A stretch of DNA of 64,000 nucleotides from Kribbella flavida DSM 17836 (GCF_000024345.1 NC_013729.1:5828001-5892000); one strand, 5' to 3'. Positions 17,107-30,992 are shown, numbered from the stretch's first letter. The notes: generated by a model not told the origin, from the letters alone. Translations and numbers: made by a program.

Positions 17107-17628
17107 TCACACCTTCTTCGCCGGCGCCTTCTTGGCCGCCTTCTTCGCCGCCTTCTTGACCGCGGGGTCGGTCGGCACCGGCTGGGCAGCAACCTTCTTC
17201 GCCGGTGCCTTCTTCGCCGCCGGCGCCGCAGCCGGGGCTACCGGCGTGGCCTTCTCGGCCGCGGCAGCAGCCGTGCCGGCAGCGGTGGCCGCCACCGATC
17301 CCGCCGCCTCGGCCGCCGCCTTGGTCTCGGCCAGTTCACGCTCGAGCCTGTCCACCCGCCGCGCCAGTACGCCGACCTCCTCGCTGCGCACGAACCCGAG
17401 CCGCGACACCGCGCCCTCGACCTCGTTCGCCACGATCGCCTGCAGCAGCTGGCGGTTGCTCTTGCTGGTGGCAACGATCTCGTCGGCCAGGTCGCTCACC
17501 TTGGTGGTCAGCGCGTCGGCTCCGGTCTGCTGGAGCAACGCCTTCGCTGCCTGCTGGGCCCGCTGTCGGGTCACCTCGGTCAGACCGTTCGCCAGCTGTA
17601 CGTAGCCGCGCAGTGCGTCCATCACCAT
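17107..17628 (-). CDS. phasin-like coiled-coil protein with Lys-Ala tail
   Basis: ATG 17628 follows a GAGGAG ribosome site; 173 residues. Residues 1-95 form amphipathic helices typical of the polyhydroxyalkanoate-regulator/phasin-like family (MDALRGYVQLANGLTEVTRQ, later RRVDRLERELAE). The last 60 residues are Ala/Lys/Pro-rich with repeated KKAPAKK and AKKAAKKA blocks, like the DNA-binding tails of actinobacterial histone-like proteins. A role at granules, membranes or nucleoid cannot be decided from sequence. The stop is one base before the next gene's GTG, so the two are very probably co-expressed. Confidence 0.75.
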   Translation of the reverse strand: MVMDALRGYVQLANGLTEVTRQRAQQAAKALLQQTGADALTTKVSDLADEIVATSKSNRQLLQAIVANEVEGAVSRLGFVRSEEVGVLARRVDRLERELAETKAAAEAAGSVAATAAGTAAAAAEKATPVAPAAAPAAKKAPAKKVAAQPVPTDPAVKKAAKKAAKKAPAKKV

Positions 17629-17780
17629 GACTGCCTCCTCGCGTCGTCCCAGCAAAGGTATCGCGCCGTCCCCCCAACACCACCCCGCCATGCACAGGCA
17701 GCGCGGGAACCTGCCCCCACCACTCCCGGGAGAACGATTCCCGACCGACCTGGTCGCCCCGGCCGGTCCCCCGCGCGCAC

Positions 17781-18890
17781 CTACTTGTCCAGCCCGACCC
17801 GGTGCAGCGCGGTGTCGATCGCGATGGAGCCGAGCGCCGGACCCGGCTTCGGCAGTGGCCGCCGGCCCCGTCCGGCCGCCTTCGCGGCGGTCTTGGCCGG
17901 CTTCGGCGGCTCGTCGACAGCGGCCCAGACCGCCGACAGGATCGCCCGCAACCCGTCGTACGGCTCGCCCTCGCCCTTGATCGCGACGGATCCGCTGACC
18001 ACCTCGGCGGTCCAGCCCGCGCAGGTGTGCTTGCCGCCGTCGACCTTCACGCCGGGCTGCTTCTGCGCCAGCGCCCCGAGATCGGCCGCGATGTACGTCG
18101 GCCGCTGGTCCTTCGGCGCCCGGGCCAGGTCGTGCGCGTCGTGCACCCCGGTCGCCACCCACAGGCTGGCGATGCCGACCGCGTGCGCCCCGGCGATGTC
18201 GGAGTCCAGCCGGTCGCCGATCATCAGCGGCCGCTCCGCCTTCAGCCGTTCGATGCTGGTCTCCAGCAGCGGCGGCTCGGGCTTGCCGGCCACCACCGGA
18301 TCGACCTCGACCGCCGCGCGGATCGCCTGCACGAGCGTGCCGTTGCCCGGCGCCATGCCGCCGGCGGTGGGGATGGTGAGGTCGAGGTTGGTCGCGTACC
18401 ACTTGGCGCCCTCGTTGATCGCGTGCGCGCCGTCGGCGAGCATCACCCAGCTGACGTCGGGGTGGAAGCCCTGCGCGACCGCGACCGGCCGCGCGTCGCT
18501 GGACCGCACCGGCCGCAGCCCGTACTCCTCCAGCGCCGCGGTCAGCCCTTCACCGCCGACCACCAGCACCGGCGAACCGGCCGGGAAGTCGTTCGCGATC
18601 AGCTTCGCGGCCGCCTGCGCGGAGGTGACGACGTCGTCGGCGATGACGTCCAGCCCGAACGACGCGAGGTGCTCGGCGACCACCGACGCCGGACGGCTCG
18701 CGTTGTTCGTGATGTAACCGATCCGCAGGCCCTCCTTGGCGGCCTTGCGCAGGTTGTCCGGCGCGTCGGGGACCGGGTCGGGGCCGACGTAGACGACACC
18801 GTCGAGATCCAGCAGCGCCACGTCGTACCGGCCGGCGAGCGGTTCGTCACACGCCGACAGCGGTGCTGGCGCTGCGCGTTTCGCCGTCAT
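17781..18890 (-). CDS. HAD-IIA family phosphatase
   Basis: The 369-residue cytosolic protein shows the HAD motif I DLDGVVYVG (nucleophile Asp28, Asp30), the IIA cap with PTAGGMAPGNGTLVQAI, the motif III Lys in VAGKPEPP and motif IV GDRLDSDIAGA. HAD-IIA enzymes dephosphorylate small phosphometabolites such as p-nitrophenyl phosphate, glycerol-phosphate or nucleotides; the substrate is not predictable here. A C-terminal basic stretch (KAAGRGRRPLPKPGP) and an additional domain after residue 260 extend it beyond the usual 260-290. It is divergent from the DUF1015 gene, with only 24 bases between the starts. Confidence 0.88.
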   Translation of the reverse strand: MTAKRAAPAPLSACDEPLAGRYDVALLDLDGVVYVGPDPVPDAPDNLRKAAKEGLRIGYITNNASRPASVVAEHLASFGLDVIADDVVTSAQAAAKLIANDFPAGSPVLVVGGEGLTAALEEYGLRPVRSSDARPVAVAQGFHPDVSWVMLADGAHAINEGAKWYATNLDLTIPTAGGMAPGNGTLVQAIRAAVEVDPVVAGKPEPPLLETSIERLKAERPLMIGDRLDSDIAGAHAVGIASLWVATGVHDAHDLARAPKDQRPTYIAADLGALAQKQPGVKVDGGKHTCAGWTAEVVSGSVAIKGEGEPYDGLRAILSAVWAAVDEPPKPAKTAAKAAGRGRRPLPKPGPALGSIAIDTALHRVGLDK

Positions 18891-18914
18891 GCGTCCCCCC
18901 GTACGATGCCGCCC

Positions 18915-20090
18915 ATGTCAGAAGCCGTCTTGCGACTGGAGCCGCTGCGGGCGTGGCGGTTCGTCGCGGGCATGGTGAGCGGGCTCGGGGCGGTCACGTC
19001 GCCGCCGTACGACGTGCTGGAGCCGGCGCTGGTCCGGCGGCTGACTGATTCTGATCTGCACAACATGGTGAGGCTCATCCTTCCACGCGATCCGGACCTC
19101 GGTCCCGGCCGGTACGACGAGCCCGCGCGACGCCTGGCCGACTGGCAGCGCCGGGGCGTCGTGGTGCGCGATCGCAGGCCCGCGCTGTACGTCTACGAGC
19201 AGCAGTTCCAGGGCGCTGTCCTGTGCGGTCTGGTCGGTGCGCTCCAGCTGGACCCGGAGCGGCGGGTGGTGCTTCCGCACGAGGACGTGATGCCCCAGTG
19301 GGTGGACGACCGTTTCGACCTGATGGTTGCCACCGACGCCGACCTGGAGCCCATCCTGCTCGCGTACGGCGGCGGTGAAGGCTCCACCAGCATCGCCAGC
19401 ATCGCCAGCGACGCCGTGGATGCGGCTCGTGCCGGTGAGCCGTGGCTGGTGGCTGACACCGAGAACGGCGCGCACCACCAGATCTGGCGGATCGAAGACC
19501 CGGTCCAGCTCGAGCTGATCGCCGCTGAGCTCGCTGGACACGAGGCACTGATCGCCGACGGCCACCACCGGTACGCGGCGTACCTGGAACGGGCCCGGCG
19601 CGAACCGCACCGGCCTGAGACGTCGCTGGGGTTGGCGATGCTGGTGGACAACGACCGCCACCCGCTGACGCTCGACCCGATCCACCGCCTGGTGCCAGGG
19701 CTGAACCTGGACACCGTGGCCCGCAGTACTCCGGACAGCTGGGAGGTGCTGCCTGGGCGCATCGACGGCGTACCGGACCGGGTGGCGATCTCCGACGGCT
19801 CGTCCTGGGTGACGCTGCGGTCCACAGCACACCGGGCAGAGCCAACGGTGTCGCTGCTGCACGAGGAGCTCCTGCCGGCCTGGGGAGTTCCGGCGGACGA
19901 CGTCACCTTCCACCACGACCTCTCGGACGCTCTGGCGCTGGCTGGCCCCTCACAGGCCGCTGTGGAGCTTGTGGCGCCCCGGATGGACCAGGTACTCCGG
20001 TCGGCCGCGCGGGGCGTCGTACTGCCGCAGAAGGCGACTTCCTTCGGCCCGAAGCCGCGGGTGGGTCTGCTCTTCCGCACTCTCGACTGA
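18915..20090 (+). CDS. DUF1015-family protein
   Basis: ATG 18915 gives 391 residues starting SEAVLRLEPLRAWRF. The family signatures are visible: VTSPPYDVL near residue 28, QGAVLCGLVGALQLD, LPHEDVMP and IADGHHRYAAYL. DUF1015 proteins are found across bacteria, often near serine biosynthesis or HAD genes; their reaction is not established. Here it forms a divergent pair with the HAD phosphatase and is convergent with the RG-repeat/TPR gene, from which a hairpin at 20113-20160 separates it. Confidence 0.87.
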   Translation: MSEAVLRLEPLRAWRFVAGMVSGLGAVTSPPYDVLEPALVRRLTDSDLHNMVRLILPRDPDLGPGRYDEPARRLADWQRRGVVVRDRRPALYVYEQQFQGAVLCGLVGALQLDPERRVVLPHEDVMPQWVDDRFDLMVATDADLEPILLAYGGGEGSTSIASIASDAVDAARAGEPWLVADTENGAHHQIWRIEDPVQLELIAAELAGHEALIADGHHRYAAYLERARREPHRPETSLGLAMLVDNDRHPLTLDPIHRLVPGLNLDTVARSTPDSWEVLPGRIDGVPDRVAISDGSSWVTLRSTAHRAEPTVSLLHEELLPAWGVPADDVTFHHDLSDALALAGPSQAAVELVAPRMDQVLRSAARGVVLPQKATSFGPKPRVGLLFRTLD

Positions 20091-20112
20091 GACGGGGTCC
20101 CCAGGACAAGCA

Positions 20113-20160
20113 AACGGCCCGGGACAGCGACACCGTCAGGTGCCACTCTCCCGGGCCGTT
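20113..20160. terminator. strong hairpin terminator between convergent genes
   Basis: AACGGCCCGGGA (20113-20124) pairs perfectly with TCCCGGGCCGTT (20149-20160), a 12-bp stem. A small inner stem (CACC 20131-20134 with GGTG 20139-20142) fills part of the 24-base loop. It lies 22 bases after the DUF1015 stop and 8 bases beyond the second stop codon (20169) of the convergent gene, so it can serve both. Confidence 0.75.
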
Positions 20161-20168
20161 GCCCGTCC

Positions 20169-20342
20169 TCAGTCCTTGGAACTGCCGGCAGTGCCGTCCT
20201 CGCCGGCCTGACCGTGGTCAGCCGGCGCTACTTCACCGTCGAGCGCGTCATCGACGATCAGCTCGTCACCACCGTCCGACTCGCCCTGCTCGTCGTCGGC
20301 GGCGTTCTCGTCGGTCGACTCGTCCGTGAGCTGGTCGGCGCT
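20169..20342 (-). other. in-frame acidic extension after the amber codon of the TPR gene
   Basis: Directly after the TAG at 20343-20345 the same frame stays open for 57 codons: SADQLTDESTDENAADDEQG, then DELIVDDALDGEV and finally GTAGSSKD before TGA 20169-20171. Composition is identical to the acidic tail before the TAG, and the terminator hairpin begins 8 bases after this second stop. The extension is therefore probably the original C-terminus, cut off by a nonsense mutation, or made by occasional readthrough. Confidence 0.6.
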
Positions 20343-22442
20343 CTAGGAGGTGTCGTCAGACGTGTCCTCGCCTCGATCGGCTACCGACTCGTCGTCACCC
20401 GCCGGCTCGTCGTCCTCATCGTTCTCGTCGGACGGCTCGACGTCGACGTCGGTCTCGTCCTCGTCGGTGAGGCCGAGCACGTCGTCCGGGACGATGTGCC
20501 TGTCCTGGTCGTCGTCGTCCTCGTCGTCGAGGTCGGTGAACTTGAGACCTTCCAGCTCCGCGGCACGCTCGGCGGCTCCGGTCGAGCCGTCGACATCGGC
20601 ACCCGCGGCCCGGTGGAACCAGATCAGCGCGTCCTCGGTCCGGCCGGCCTCCTCGAGCGCGTCGGCGTACGCGTACCGCAGTCGCGGCAGCCACTCCGCC
20701 CGCGTCCGCTTGGTCAGCTCCGGCACCTCGAGCGTCTGGATCGCGGCCGCGGTCTGCCCCATGTCGCGCCGGGCACCGGCCGCCACGATCAGCATCTCGA
20801 CCTGCGAGGCCTCCTCGAGCTTGTGCACCACGGGCTCCCGCGACAGCGCCAGCGCCTTCTCCGGCCGCCCGAGCGCACGCTCGCAGTCAGCCATCATCGG
20901 CAGCACCTCGTGGTTGCCGGTCATCCGCCGCACCGCGCGGAACTCGGTCAACGCCTCGTCGTAGTGCTCCGCCAGGTACGCCGTGATCGCGACCGCCTCA
21001 CGCACTCCACCGAGCCGTGCGGCCAGTCGGCGCGCGGTCCGGGCGTGCTGGTAGGCGAGCTCGGGGTTCTCGTCCAGGAACTGCCCGGAGGCGACCAGGT
21101 GCTGCGCGACCAGATCGGCCAGCGTGCGCGGCAACGACCGCAGCTCCGCCTTGACCCCACGGTCGAGCTCGGCCCCGGTGACGCCGGCCGGGATCGGCGG
21201 ATCGTCCTTGCGCGGTCCGGCCTTCTCCTCGTCCCGCCGGTCATCGCGGCCGCCCGGAGCACCTCGACGCCCAGCCACCCGCTCGTCCCGCCGGGGACCA
21301 CGCCCGCGCTCGTCACGTCCACCACGCTCGTCGCGCCGGAACCCACCACCGGCCGGCCGCTCACTACGTCCACCGGCCGACCGCTCGTCCCGCCGACCCG
21401 GACCCCGCTCGTCGCGCTGGGATCCACCACGGTCGTCACGCCGGAACCCACCACCGGCAGGCCGCTCGCCACGCCCAGCAGCCGGCCGCTCGTCCCGCCG
21501 GAATCCACCCCGCTCGTCCCGCGCATCTCCCCGGTCATCCCGAGCAGGCCGAGCATCGCGGTACCCACCACGATCCTCCCGCGGCGCGCGATCGTCCCGC
21601 GCCCCGCCCCGGTAACCCCCACGGTCGTCACGCGGGGCCCGGTCGTCCCGGAAGCCCCCACGGTCATCCCGGGGTGCCCGGTCAGCGCGGTAGCCTCCAC
21701 GATCGTCACGCGGAGCCCGGTCGTCGCGGTATCCCCCACGGTTGTCGCGGGGAGCGCGATCGTCACGGAAGCCGCCACGGTTGTCGCGGGGAGCGCGATC
21801 GTCACGGAAGCCGCCGCGGTCGTCGCGGGGCGCCCGGTCGCTCCGGTAACCGCCACGATCGTCGCGCGAGGCGCGGTCGTCGCGGAACCCGCCGCGGTCG
21901 TCACGCTGGTTGCCGCGCGGGCCGGCAGAGCGGTCGTCGCGGCGGAAGCCCTCCTGGTCGCGCCGGCCGGCACCGCCGCGGGCGTCACGCCCACCGCGGT
22001 CGTCACGACCGGACAGCTGTCCCTTGAACGGGTCGCGCTCGGACTTGTCGTCCCCTCGCGAGCCGGCGAACCCACGCCGGTTGTCCCCGTCCCGAGGACC
22101 CCCACTGCGCGGACCGCCAGTACGAGGTGCGTCCCCAGAACGCGGCGCGCCACCGGAGCGAGGCGCTGCCCCACCACGGGGTGCTCCACCACTCCGAGGA
22201 GCTGCACCGGACGCTCCACCACGAGCACCGCCGGAACGCGGCCCATCGCCGCGCCCGGAAGCGCCCCGGTAGCCGGAGCCACCAGAAGAGCCAGATCCGC
22301 CCGAGCTGCCGGAACCGCTGGATCGACCGCGGCCAGTGGAGTCGGAACGCCCACCGCCTGCACGGCCGGAGCCGCCGGCACCGCCGGACGACCCACGGCG
22401 GTCACCCGAGCCGGGACGGGGGTTGCGAGGTGGCGTAGCCAC
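20343..22442 (-). CDS. RG/RGG-repeat protein with TPR domain and acidic tail
   Basis: GTG 22442 follows AGGAG at a 7-base gap; 699 residues to an amber codon at 20343-20345. Residues 1-390 are disordered and rich in Arg, Gly, Asp and Ser. They include 7-8 copies of a 13-residue unit, DDRGGFRDDRAPR (about 180-285), and several GFRRDERPAGGR-type units. Residues about 405-600 are helical repeats (TPR-like: LAYQHARTARRLAARLGG, YDEALTEFRAVRRM, GRTEDALIWFHRAAG) matching the Rv1691-type protein expected at this locus. The last 90 residues are Asp/Glu-rich. RG-rich tracts commonly bind RNA, and the gene lies directly downstream of 5S rRNA. The acidic frame continues past the amber codon for 57 codons to a TGA at 20169. 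Confidence 0.82.
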   Translation of the reverse strand: MATPPRNPRPGSGDRRGSSGGAGGSGRAGGGRSDSTGRGRSSGSGSSGGSGSSGGSGYRGASGRGDGPRSGGARGGASGAAPRSGGAPRGGAAPRSGGAPRSGDAPRTGGPRSGGPRDGDNRRGFAGSRGDDKSERDPFKGQLSGRDDRGGRDARGGAGRRDQEGFRRDDRSAGPRGNQRDDRGGFRDDRASRDDRGGYRSDRAPRDDRGGFRDDRAPRDNRGGFRDDRAPRDNRGGYRDDRAPRDDRGGYRADRAPRDDRGGFRDDRAPRDDRGGYRGGARDDRAPREDRGGYRDARPARDDRGDARDERGGFRRDERPAAGRGERPAGGGFRRDDRGGSQRDERGPGRRDERSAGGRSERPAGGGFRRDERGGRDERGRGPRRDERVAGRRGAPGGRDDRRDEEKAGPRKDDPPIPAGVTGAELDRGVKAELRSLPRTLADLVAQHLVASGQFLDENPELAYQHARTARRLAARLGGVREAVAITAYLAEHYDEALTEFRAVRRMTGNHEVLPMMADCERALGRPEKALALSREPVVHKLEEASQVEMLIVAAGARRDMGQTAAAIQTLEVPELTKRTRAEWLPRLRYAYADALEEAGRTEDALIWFHRAAGADVDGSTGAAERAAELEGLKFTDLDDEDDDDQDRHIVPDDVLGLTDEDETDVDVEPSDENDEDDEPAGDDESVADRGEDTSDDTS
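21585..21903 (-). repeat. 39-bp coding repeats, about 7-8 copies
   Basis: The units encode DDRGG(F/Y)R(D/S/A)DRA(P/S)R, in frame, with small substitutions and one unit lengthened by GGA. The near-identity of neighbouring units at DNA level (for example around 21740-21810) suggests recent slippage or unequal exchange. Confidence 0.8.
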
Positions 22443-22504
22443 GGTGACTCCTAACGGTCGTACGAGGGGTGCGCTCAGACAAAAGTACAGGCAGAAGTAC
22501 TGGG

Positions 22505-22542
22505 ACAAATGTTAAGGGCCACCCGTGTGGGTGGCCCTTAAC
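22505..22542 (-). terminator. rRNA operon terminator
   Basis: GTTAAGGGCCACCC (22511-22524) and GGGTGGCCCTTAAC (22529-22542) form a perfect 14-bp stem with a 4-base loop, 10 bases past the 5S 3' end. On the transcribed strand the stem is followed by ATTTGT. It separates the rRNA operon from the RG-repeat/TPR gene, which must have its own promoter in 22443-22504. Confidence 0.85.
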
Positions 22543-22551
22543 AGTGTGAAT

Positions 22552-22671
22552 GTCCGGCGACGTCCTACTCTCCCACGATCTCCCGATCGCAGTACCATCG
22601 GCGCTGAAGGGCTTAACTTCCAGGTTCGGAATGGAGACTGGGTGTTTCCCCGACGCTATGGTCACCGTAAC
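22552..22671 (-). rRNA. rrf: 5S ribosomal RNA
   Basis: The minus strand reads GTTACGGTGACCATAGCGTC, then the conserved CCGAACCTGGAAGTTAAG segment and the GGGAGAGTAGGACGTCGCCG 3' arm, about 120 nt. The ends are set by pairing of GTTACGGTG- and CGCCGGAC-type termini and are accurate to a few bases. It is the last gene of the 16S-23S-5S operon. Confidence 0.95.
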
Positions 22672-22737
22672 TCTATAGAAATATCAACCAACCACACACA
22701 CAGACCACAAGAGGGCTGGGGGTTGACCGTATTCCGG

Positions 22738-22759
22738 GAACCGTATAGTGGACGCGAAC
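22738..22759 (-). promoter_or_regulatory. 3' arm of the pre-23S processing stem
   Basis: The 22-base stretch in the 23S-5S spacer is complementary to 25969-25990 in the 16S-23S spacer: 20 Watson-Crick pairs (a 15-bp uninterrupted core) plus two G-U pairs. This is the long stem that brackets precursor 23S rRNA and is cut by RNase III-type enzymes. Confidence 0.75.
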
Positions 22760-22811
22760 ATTGTTTCGCAGCAGTAATGGTCTCGTGCCGACCACCCCGA
22801 GGGGTGGTGTT

Positions 22812-27928
<5,117 letters not shown>

Positions 27929-28231
27929 ATCTATATGTCAACCACAACAAAAGCCATGGAAAACAGACTAACGAAAAACGATCCAATGCAATCAGAAACA
28001 AATCAAACTGACTTGAATCCAGAAAAATTACAAAGGAATCCAACACGAATCAAGGATCGAACCAGGACCACCAACCTCGAAGAGGCCGACAGACCCGCTT
28101 ACCACCGAGACCCGTGAAGGGGGTTAATGCTAAATTTCGGCATTGACTTTCGGCACGCTGTTGAGTTCTCAAGAATCGGGCGCACACCGCGTCCGTGACC
28201 TCTCGGCCAGGACTCCGGGGCAACCTGCGTT
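27929..28231 (-). other. rRNA operon leader
   Basis: This is the transcribed leader between the proximal promoter and 16S. It contains the motif TTGAGAACTCAACAGCGTGCC on the minus strand (plus-strand 28152-28172), a sequence common in actinobacterial rRNA leaders that is partly repeated in the 16S-23S spacer (TTTGAGAACT). A role in processing or antitermination is inferred. No gene is present. Confidence 0.6.
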
Positions 28232-28260
28232 ACTCTACCGGATCCGATCTACCGAGTCAA
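28232..28260 (-). promoter_or_regulatory. rRNA promoter, proximal
   Basis: The minus strand reads TTGACT (28260-28255), 17 bases, then TAGAGT (28237-28232). This is close to the vegetative consensus and about 300 bases upstream of 16S. Confidence 0.75.
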
Positions 28261-28396
28261 GCCCGGTTTTTCTGACCCTCCGCCCCGCGCCTGAGCTGCC
28301 GACCCGGGTCCTAAGACACGTTCCGGCTGCGTTAGCCTTGGGGGGTTCGGAGCGACCGGCCGCTTTCGCGTCCCGCGCCTCGCTCCAACAAGAAGA

Positions 28397-28426
28397 ACAT
28401 TACGTGGCTTCGAGGTAGCCGGTCAA
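28397..28426 (-). promoter_or_regulatory. rRNA promoter, distal
   Basis: The minus strand reads TTGACC (28426-28421), 18 bases, then TAATGT (28402-28397). Together with the proximal promoter it gives the tandem arrangement usual for rRNA operons. It lies between the tyrS stop (28493) and the leader. Confidence 0.6.
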
Positions 28427-28492
28427 ATCGGCGTCCGGTGGGCAGCATCACACGGTTGTAATTTGCTCCCGGCATCGACTCTGTGGGATAGA

Positions 28493-29794
28493 TCAGCCGG
28501 CCGCCGGCGCGACCAGAACCCCTGCGAACGAACGCTTCCCGCGCCGCAGCACCAGCGCCCCACCGGGCAGCAGGTCCTCGCTCGTCGGCACGTACTCCGC
28601 GTCGCTCACCTTCTCGTTGTTCAAGTACGCCCCGCCCTCGGCGACGGTCCGGCGCGCGGCCGACTTGCTCGCCACCAATCCGCTCTGCACCAGCAAGTCC
28701 GCCACCGGCGGCAGTTGGCCGCCCGGCACCTCTGTGTGCGGCGCCTCCCTGAGCGCTGCGACCAACGTGTCCCCGTCGAGCTCCCGCAGATCCGACTGAC
28801 CGAACAACGCCTTCGCCGCCAGTTGCACCTGCTCCGTCTCCTGGCGCCCGTGGACCAGCGTGGTGACGTCCTCGGCCAGCACCCGCTGCGCTTCCCGCGC
28901 GTGCGGGCGGTCGGCCGTCGCCTTCTCCAGCTCCGCGATCTCCTCCGCGGTCCGGAACGTGTAGTACCGGACCAGCTGCATCACGTCACGGTCGTCGGTG
29001 TTGAACCAGAACTGGTAGAAGGCGTACGGCGACGTCAGCTCCCGGTCCAGCCACACGGTGCCCGACTCGGTCTTGCCGAACTTCGTACCGTCGGCCTTCG
29101 TCACCAGCGGCGTCGCCAGCGCGTGCGCCTTGCCCGACTCCGTCCGGCGGATCAGCTCCACGCCGGCGGTCAGGTTGCCCCACTGGTCGCTGCCACCGGT
29201 CTGCAACGTGCACCCGTAGCGGCGGTAGAGCTCCAGGTAGTCCAGCGACTGCAGCAGCACGTAGCTGAACTCCGTGTAGCTGATGCCCTGCTCGAGCCGG
29301 GCCTTCACCACCTCGCGGCCGAGCATCCGGTTCACCGGGAAGTGCTTGCCGATGTCCCGGAGGAAGTCGAGCGTGTTGAGGTCCTTGGTCCAGTCGTAGT
29401 TGTTCACCATTCGCGCCGGGTTCGGCAGCGCCTCGTCGAAGTCGAGGAAACGCTCCACCTGGCCGCGGACCCGCTCGACCCACTGCTGAACGACGTCCTT
29501 GGGGTTGAGCACCCGCTCCGAGCTCTCCTTGGGGTCGCCGATCAGGCCGGTCGCTCCCCCGACGAGTCCGATCGGGTTGTGCCCGGCGAGCTGCAGCCGG
29601 CGGAGCGTGAGCAGTTGCAGCAGGTTGCCCATGTGCAGGCTCGGCGCGGTCGGGTCGAAACCGACGTACGAGGTGATCGGTCCTTCGGCCATCGCGGCCC
29701 GGAGGGCGTCGGGATCGGTCGAGTGCGCGATCAAGCCACGGCTGGCCAGGTCGTCGAGCACCTGGGTGCGGCTAGCGGTCCCGCTGTCGGTCAC
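28493..29794 (-). CDS. tyrS: tyrosyl-tRNA synthetase
   Basis: GTG 29794 follows GAGGAGA at a 9-base distance and yields 433 residues. The longer open frame to 29866 adds unconserved sequence. The class I features are FDPTAPSLHMGNLL (HIGH-like), the tyrosine pocket GGSDQWGN and the KMSKS-like KFGKT in TKADGTKFGKTESG. A C-terminal S4 domain for tRNA binding follows (ADLLVQSGLVASKSAARRTV, AYLNNEKV). The enzyme charges tRNA-Tyr in the cytosol. The gene ends only about 65 bases before the distal rRNA promoter. Confidence 0.96.
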   Translation of the reverse strand: MTDSGTASRTQVLDDLASRGLIAHSTDPDALRAAMAEGPITSYVGFDPTAPSLHMGNLLQLLTLRRLQLAGHNPIGLVGGATGLIGDPKESSERVLNPKDVVQQWVERVRGQVERFLDFDEALPNPARMVNNYDWTKDLNTLDFLRDIGKHFPVNRMLGREVVKARLEQGISYTEFSYVLLQSLDYLELYRRYGCTLQTGGSDQWGNLTAGVELIRRTESGKAHALATPLVTKADGTKFGKTESGTVWLDRELTSPYAFYQFWFNTDDRDVMQLVRYYTFRTAEEIAELEKATADRPHAREAQRVLAEDVTTLVHGRQETEQVQLAAKALFGQSDLRELDGDTLVAALREAPHTEVPGGQLPPVADLLVQSGLVASKSAARRTVAEGGAYLNNEKVSDAEYVPTSEDLLPGGALVLRRGKRSFAGVLVAPAAG

Positions 29795-29878
29795 TGTTGG
29801 TCTCTCCTCGGGTACGTCGGAACACCCCAAGACTGCCAGGTCCGGGCCGCCGGGAGCCCGGAGCACCCCCTGCCGCGG

Positions 29879-30916
29879 CTACATCGCCTCCGGCCGGGAC
29901 AGGACCGCGCGCAGCTGGGCGACCAGGGCGTGACCGTCGGGACCGTGCACGGTGGCCGCCGTCGGACGCTGCGGATCGTGCGCGCCGGGGTCCGGGTTCG
30001 GCACCGGCAGACCGTGGGACAGCACCTGCTCCGCCGGGGTCAGCTGGCGGATACCGATGGCGCGGACGTGGTCCGGATGCGTCTGGGCGAAGTCGCCGTA
30101 GATCTGCGGGTCGTGCTGCCCGTCGTCGCCGACCAGCACCCAGCGGACCGCCGGGAACTCCTTGGCCAGCCGGGACAACGCCGCCCGCTTGTGCTCCCGG
30201 CCGCTACGGAACCAGCCGGTGTTGGTCGGGCCCCAGTCGGTCAGCAGCAACGGACCCGCCGGGTACCCGTGCCGGGCCAGGAAGCGGGTCAGTGTGGGCG
30301 CGGTGTTCCAGGCGCCGGTGGACAGGTAGAAGATCGGCGCTCCCGGGTGGTCCGCGAGCAGTTCGGCGTACATCTCGGCCATGCCCGGTACGACGCGGCG
30401 CGCCTGCTCGTCGCGGAGGAACGTGTTCCAGGCGGCGATCAGCGGCCGCGGCAGCATCGTCAGCATCACCGTGTCGTCGATGTCGCTGACCAGACCGAAG
30501 TCGGCGTCCGGGTCGGGCACGAACACCCGGCCGCGGGCCTGCCGCTCGCCGTGCACGCCGAGGCTGATCTCGTGCCAGCCCGGCGGCAGCACCACCGGCA
30601 CCGCCAGGTCGACGAATCCACCGCGGTCGGTGCAGGCGTCGAAGCTCTGCCCGGCCACCGTGACGGAGACCTGCACCTTGGTGGCCGGCGCGGTGACGAA
30701 GACCTTCCAGCCGCGCACGACCTGGTCCTCGTCGTAGCGGGGCTGGTTGCGGGGGTCACGGCTGAGCACGACGCGGGCGAGCACGCGGACGTACTCGCCG
30801 TTGCCGTAGCCGACGTGCGGGATGATCCGCTCGCGCCAGCCGCGACGGCGCAGGAGCGAACCGATTCCGAGGTTGAACCAGTCCTCGAGCCGGGAGGAGT
30901 AGTGCGGACGGGCCAT
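29879..30916 (-). CDS. App1-domain (DUF2183) phosphatase-like protein
   Basis: The 345-residue protein has an N-terminal beta-rich region (about 60-135) followed by the App1 catalytic domain with the HAD-like motif SDIDDTV (Asp145, Asp147) and the later FYLSTGAWN and LLLTDWGPTN motifs. GDDGQHDPQIY supplies the distal acidic residues. The yeast relative App1 is a phosphatidate phosphatase; bacterial members are assumed to act on phospholipids or phosphate esters but are mostly untested. There is no signal peptide. It lies 84 bases upstream of tyrS and its start faces the divergent oxidoreductase gene. Confidence 0.85.
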   Translation of the reverse strand: MARPHYSSRLEDWFNLGIGSLLRRRGWRERIIPHVGYGNGEYVRVLARVVLSRDPRNQPRYDEDQVVRGWKVFVTAPATKVQVSVTVAGQSFDACTDRGGFVDLAVPVVLPPGWHEISLGVHGERQARGRVFVPDPDADFGLVSDIDDTVMLTMLPRPLIAAWNTFLRDEQARRVVPGMAEMYAELLADHPGAPIFYLSTGAWNTAPTLTRFLARHGYPAGPLLLTDWGPTNTGWFRSGREHKRAALSRLAKEFPAVRWVLVGDDGQHDPQIYGDFAQTHPDHVRAIGIRQLTPAEQVLSHGLPVPNPDPGAHDPQRPTAATVHGPDGHALVAQLRAVLSRPEAM

Positions 30917-30992
30917 GCCCCCGAACCTACCCGCCGGAGGGGCTCGTACGCCTGCCGGCCGGACTGTCGGCGCCCACCTTTACGTTCTCAAC

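Noticed and set aside
27929..27960. TTGACA just upstream of 16S on the minus strand
   Set aside because: No -10 box at a proper distance before the mature 5' end; it lies in the transcribed leader.
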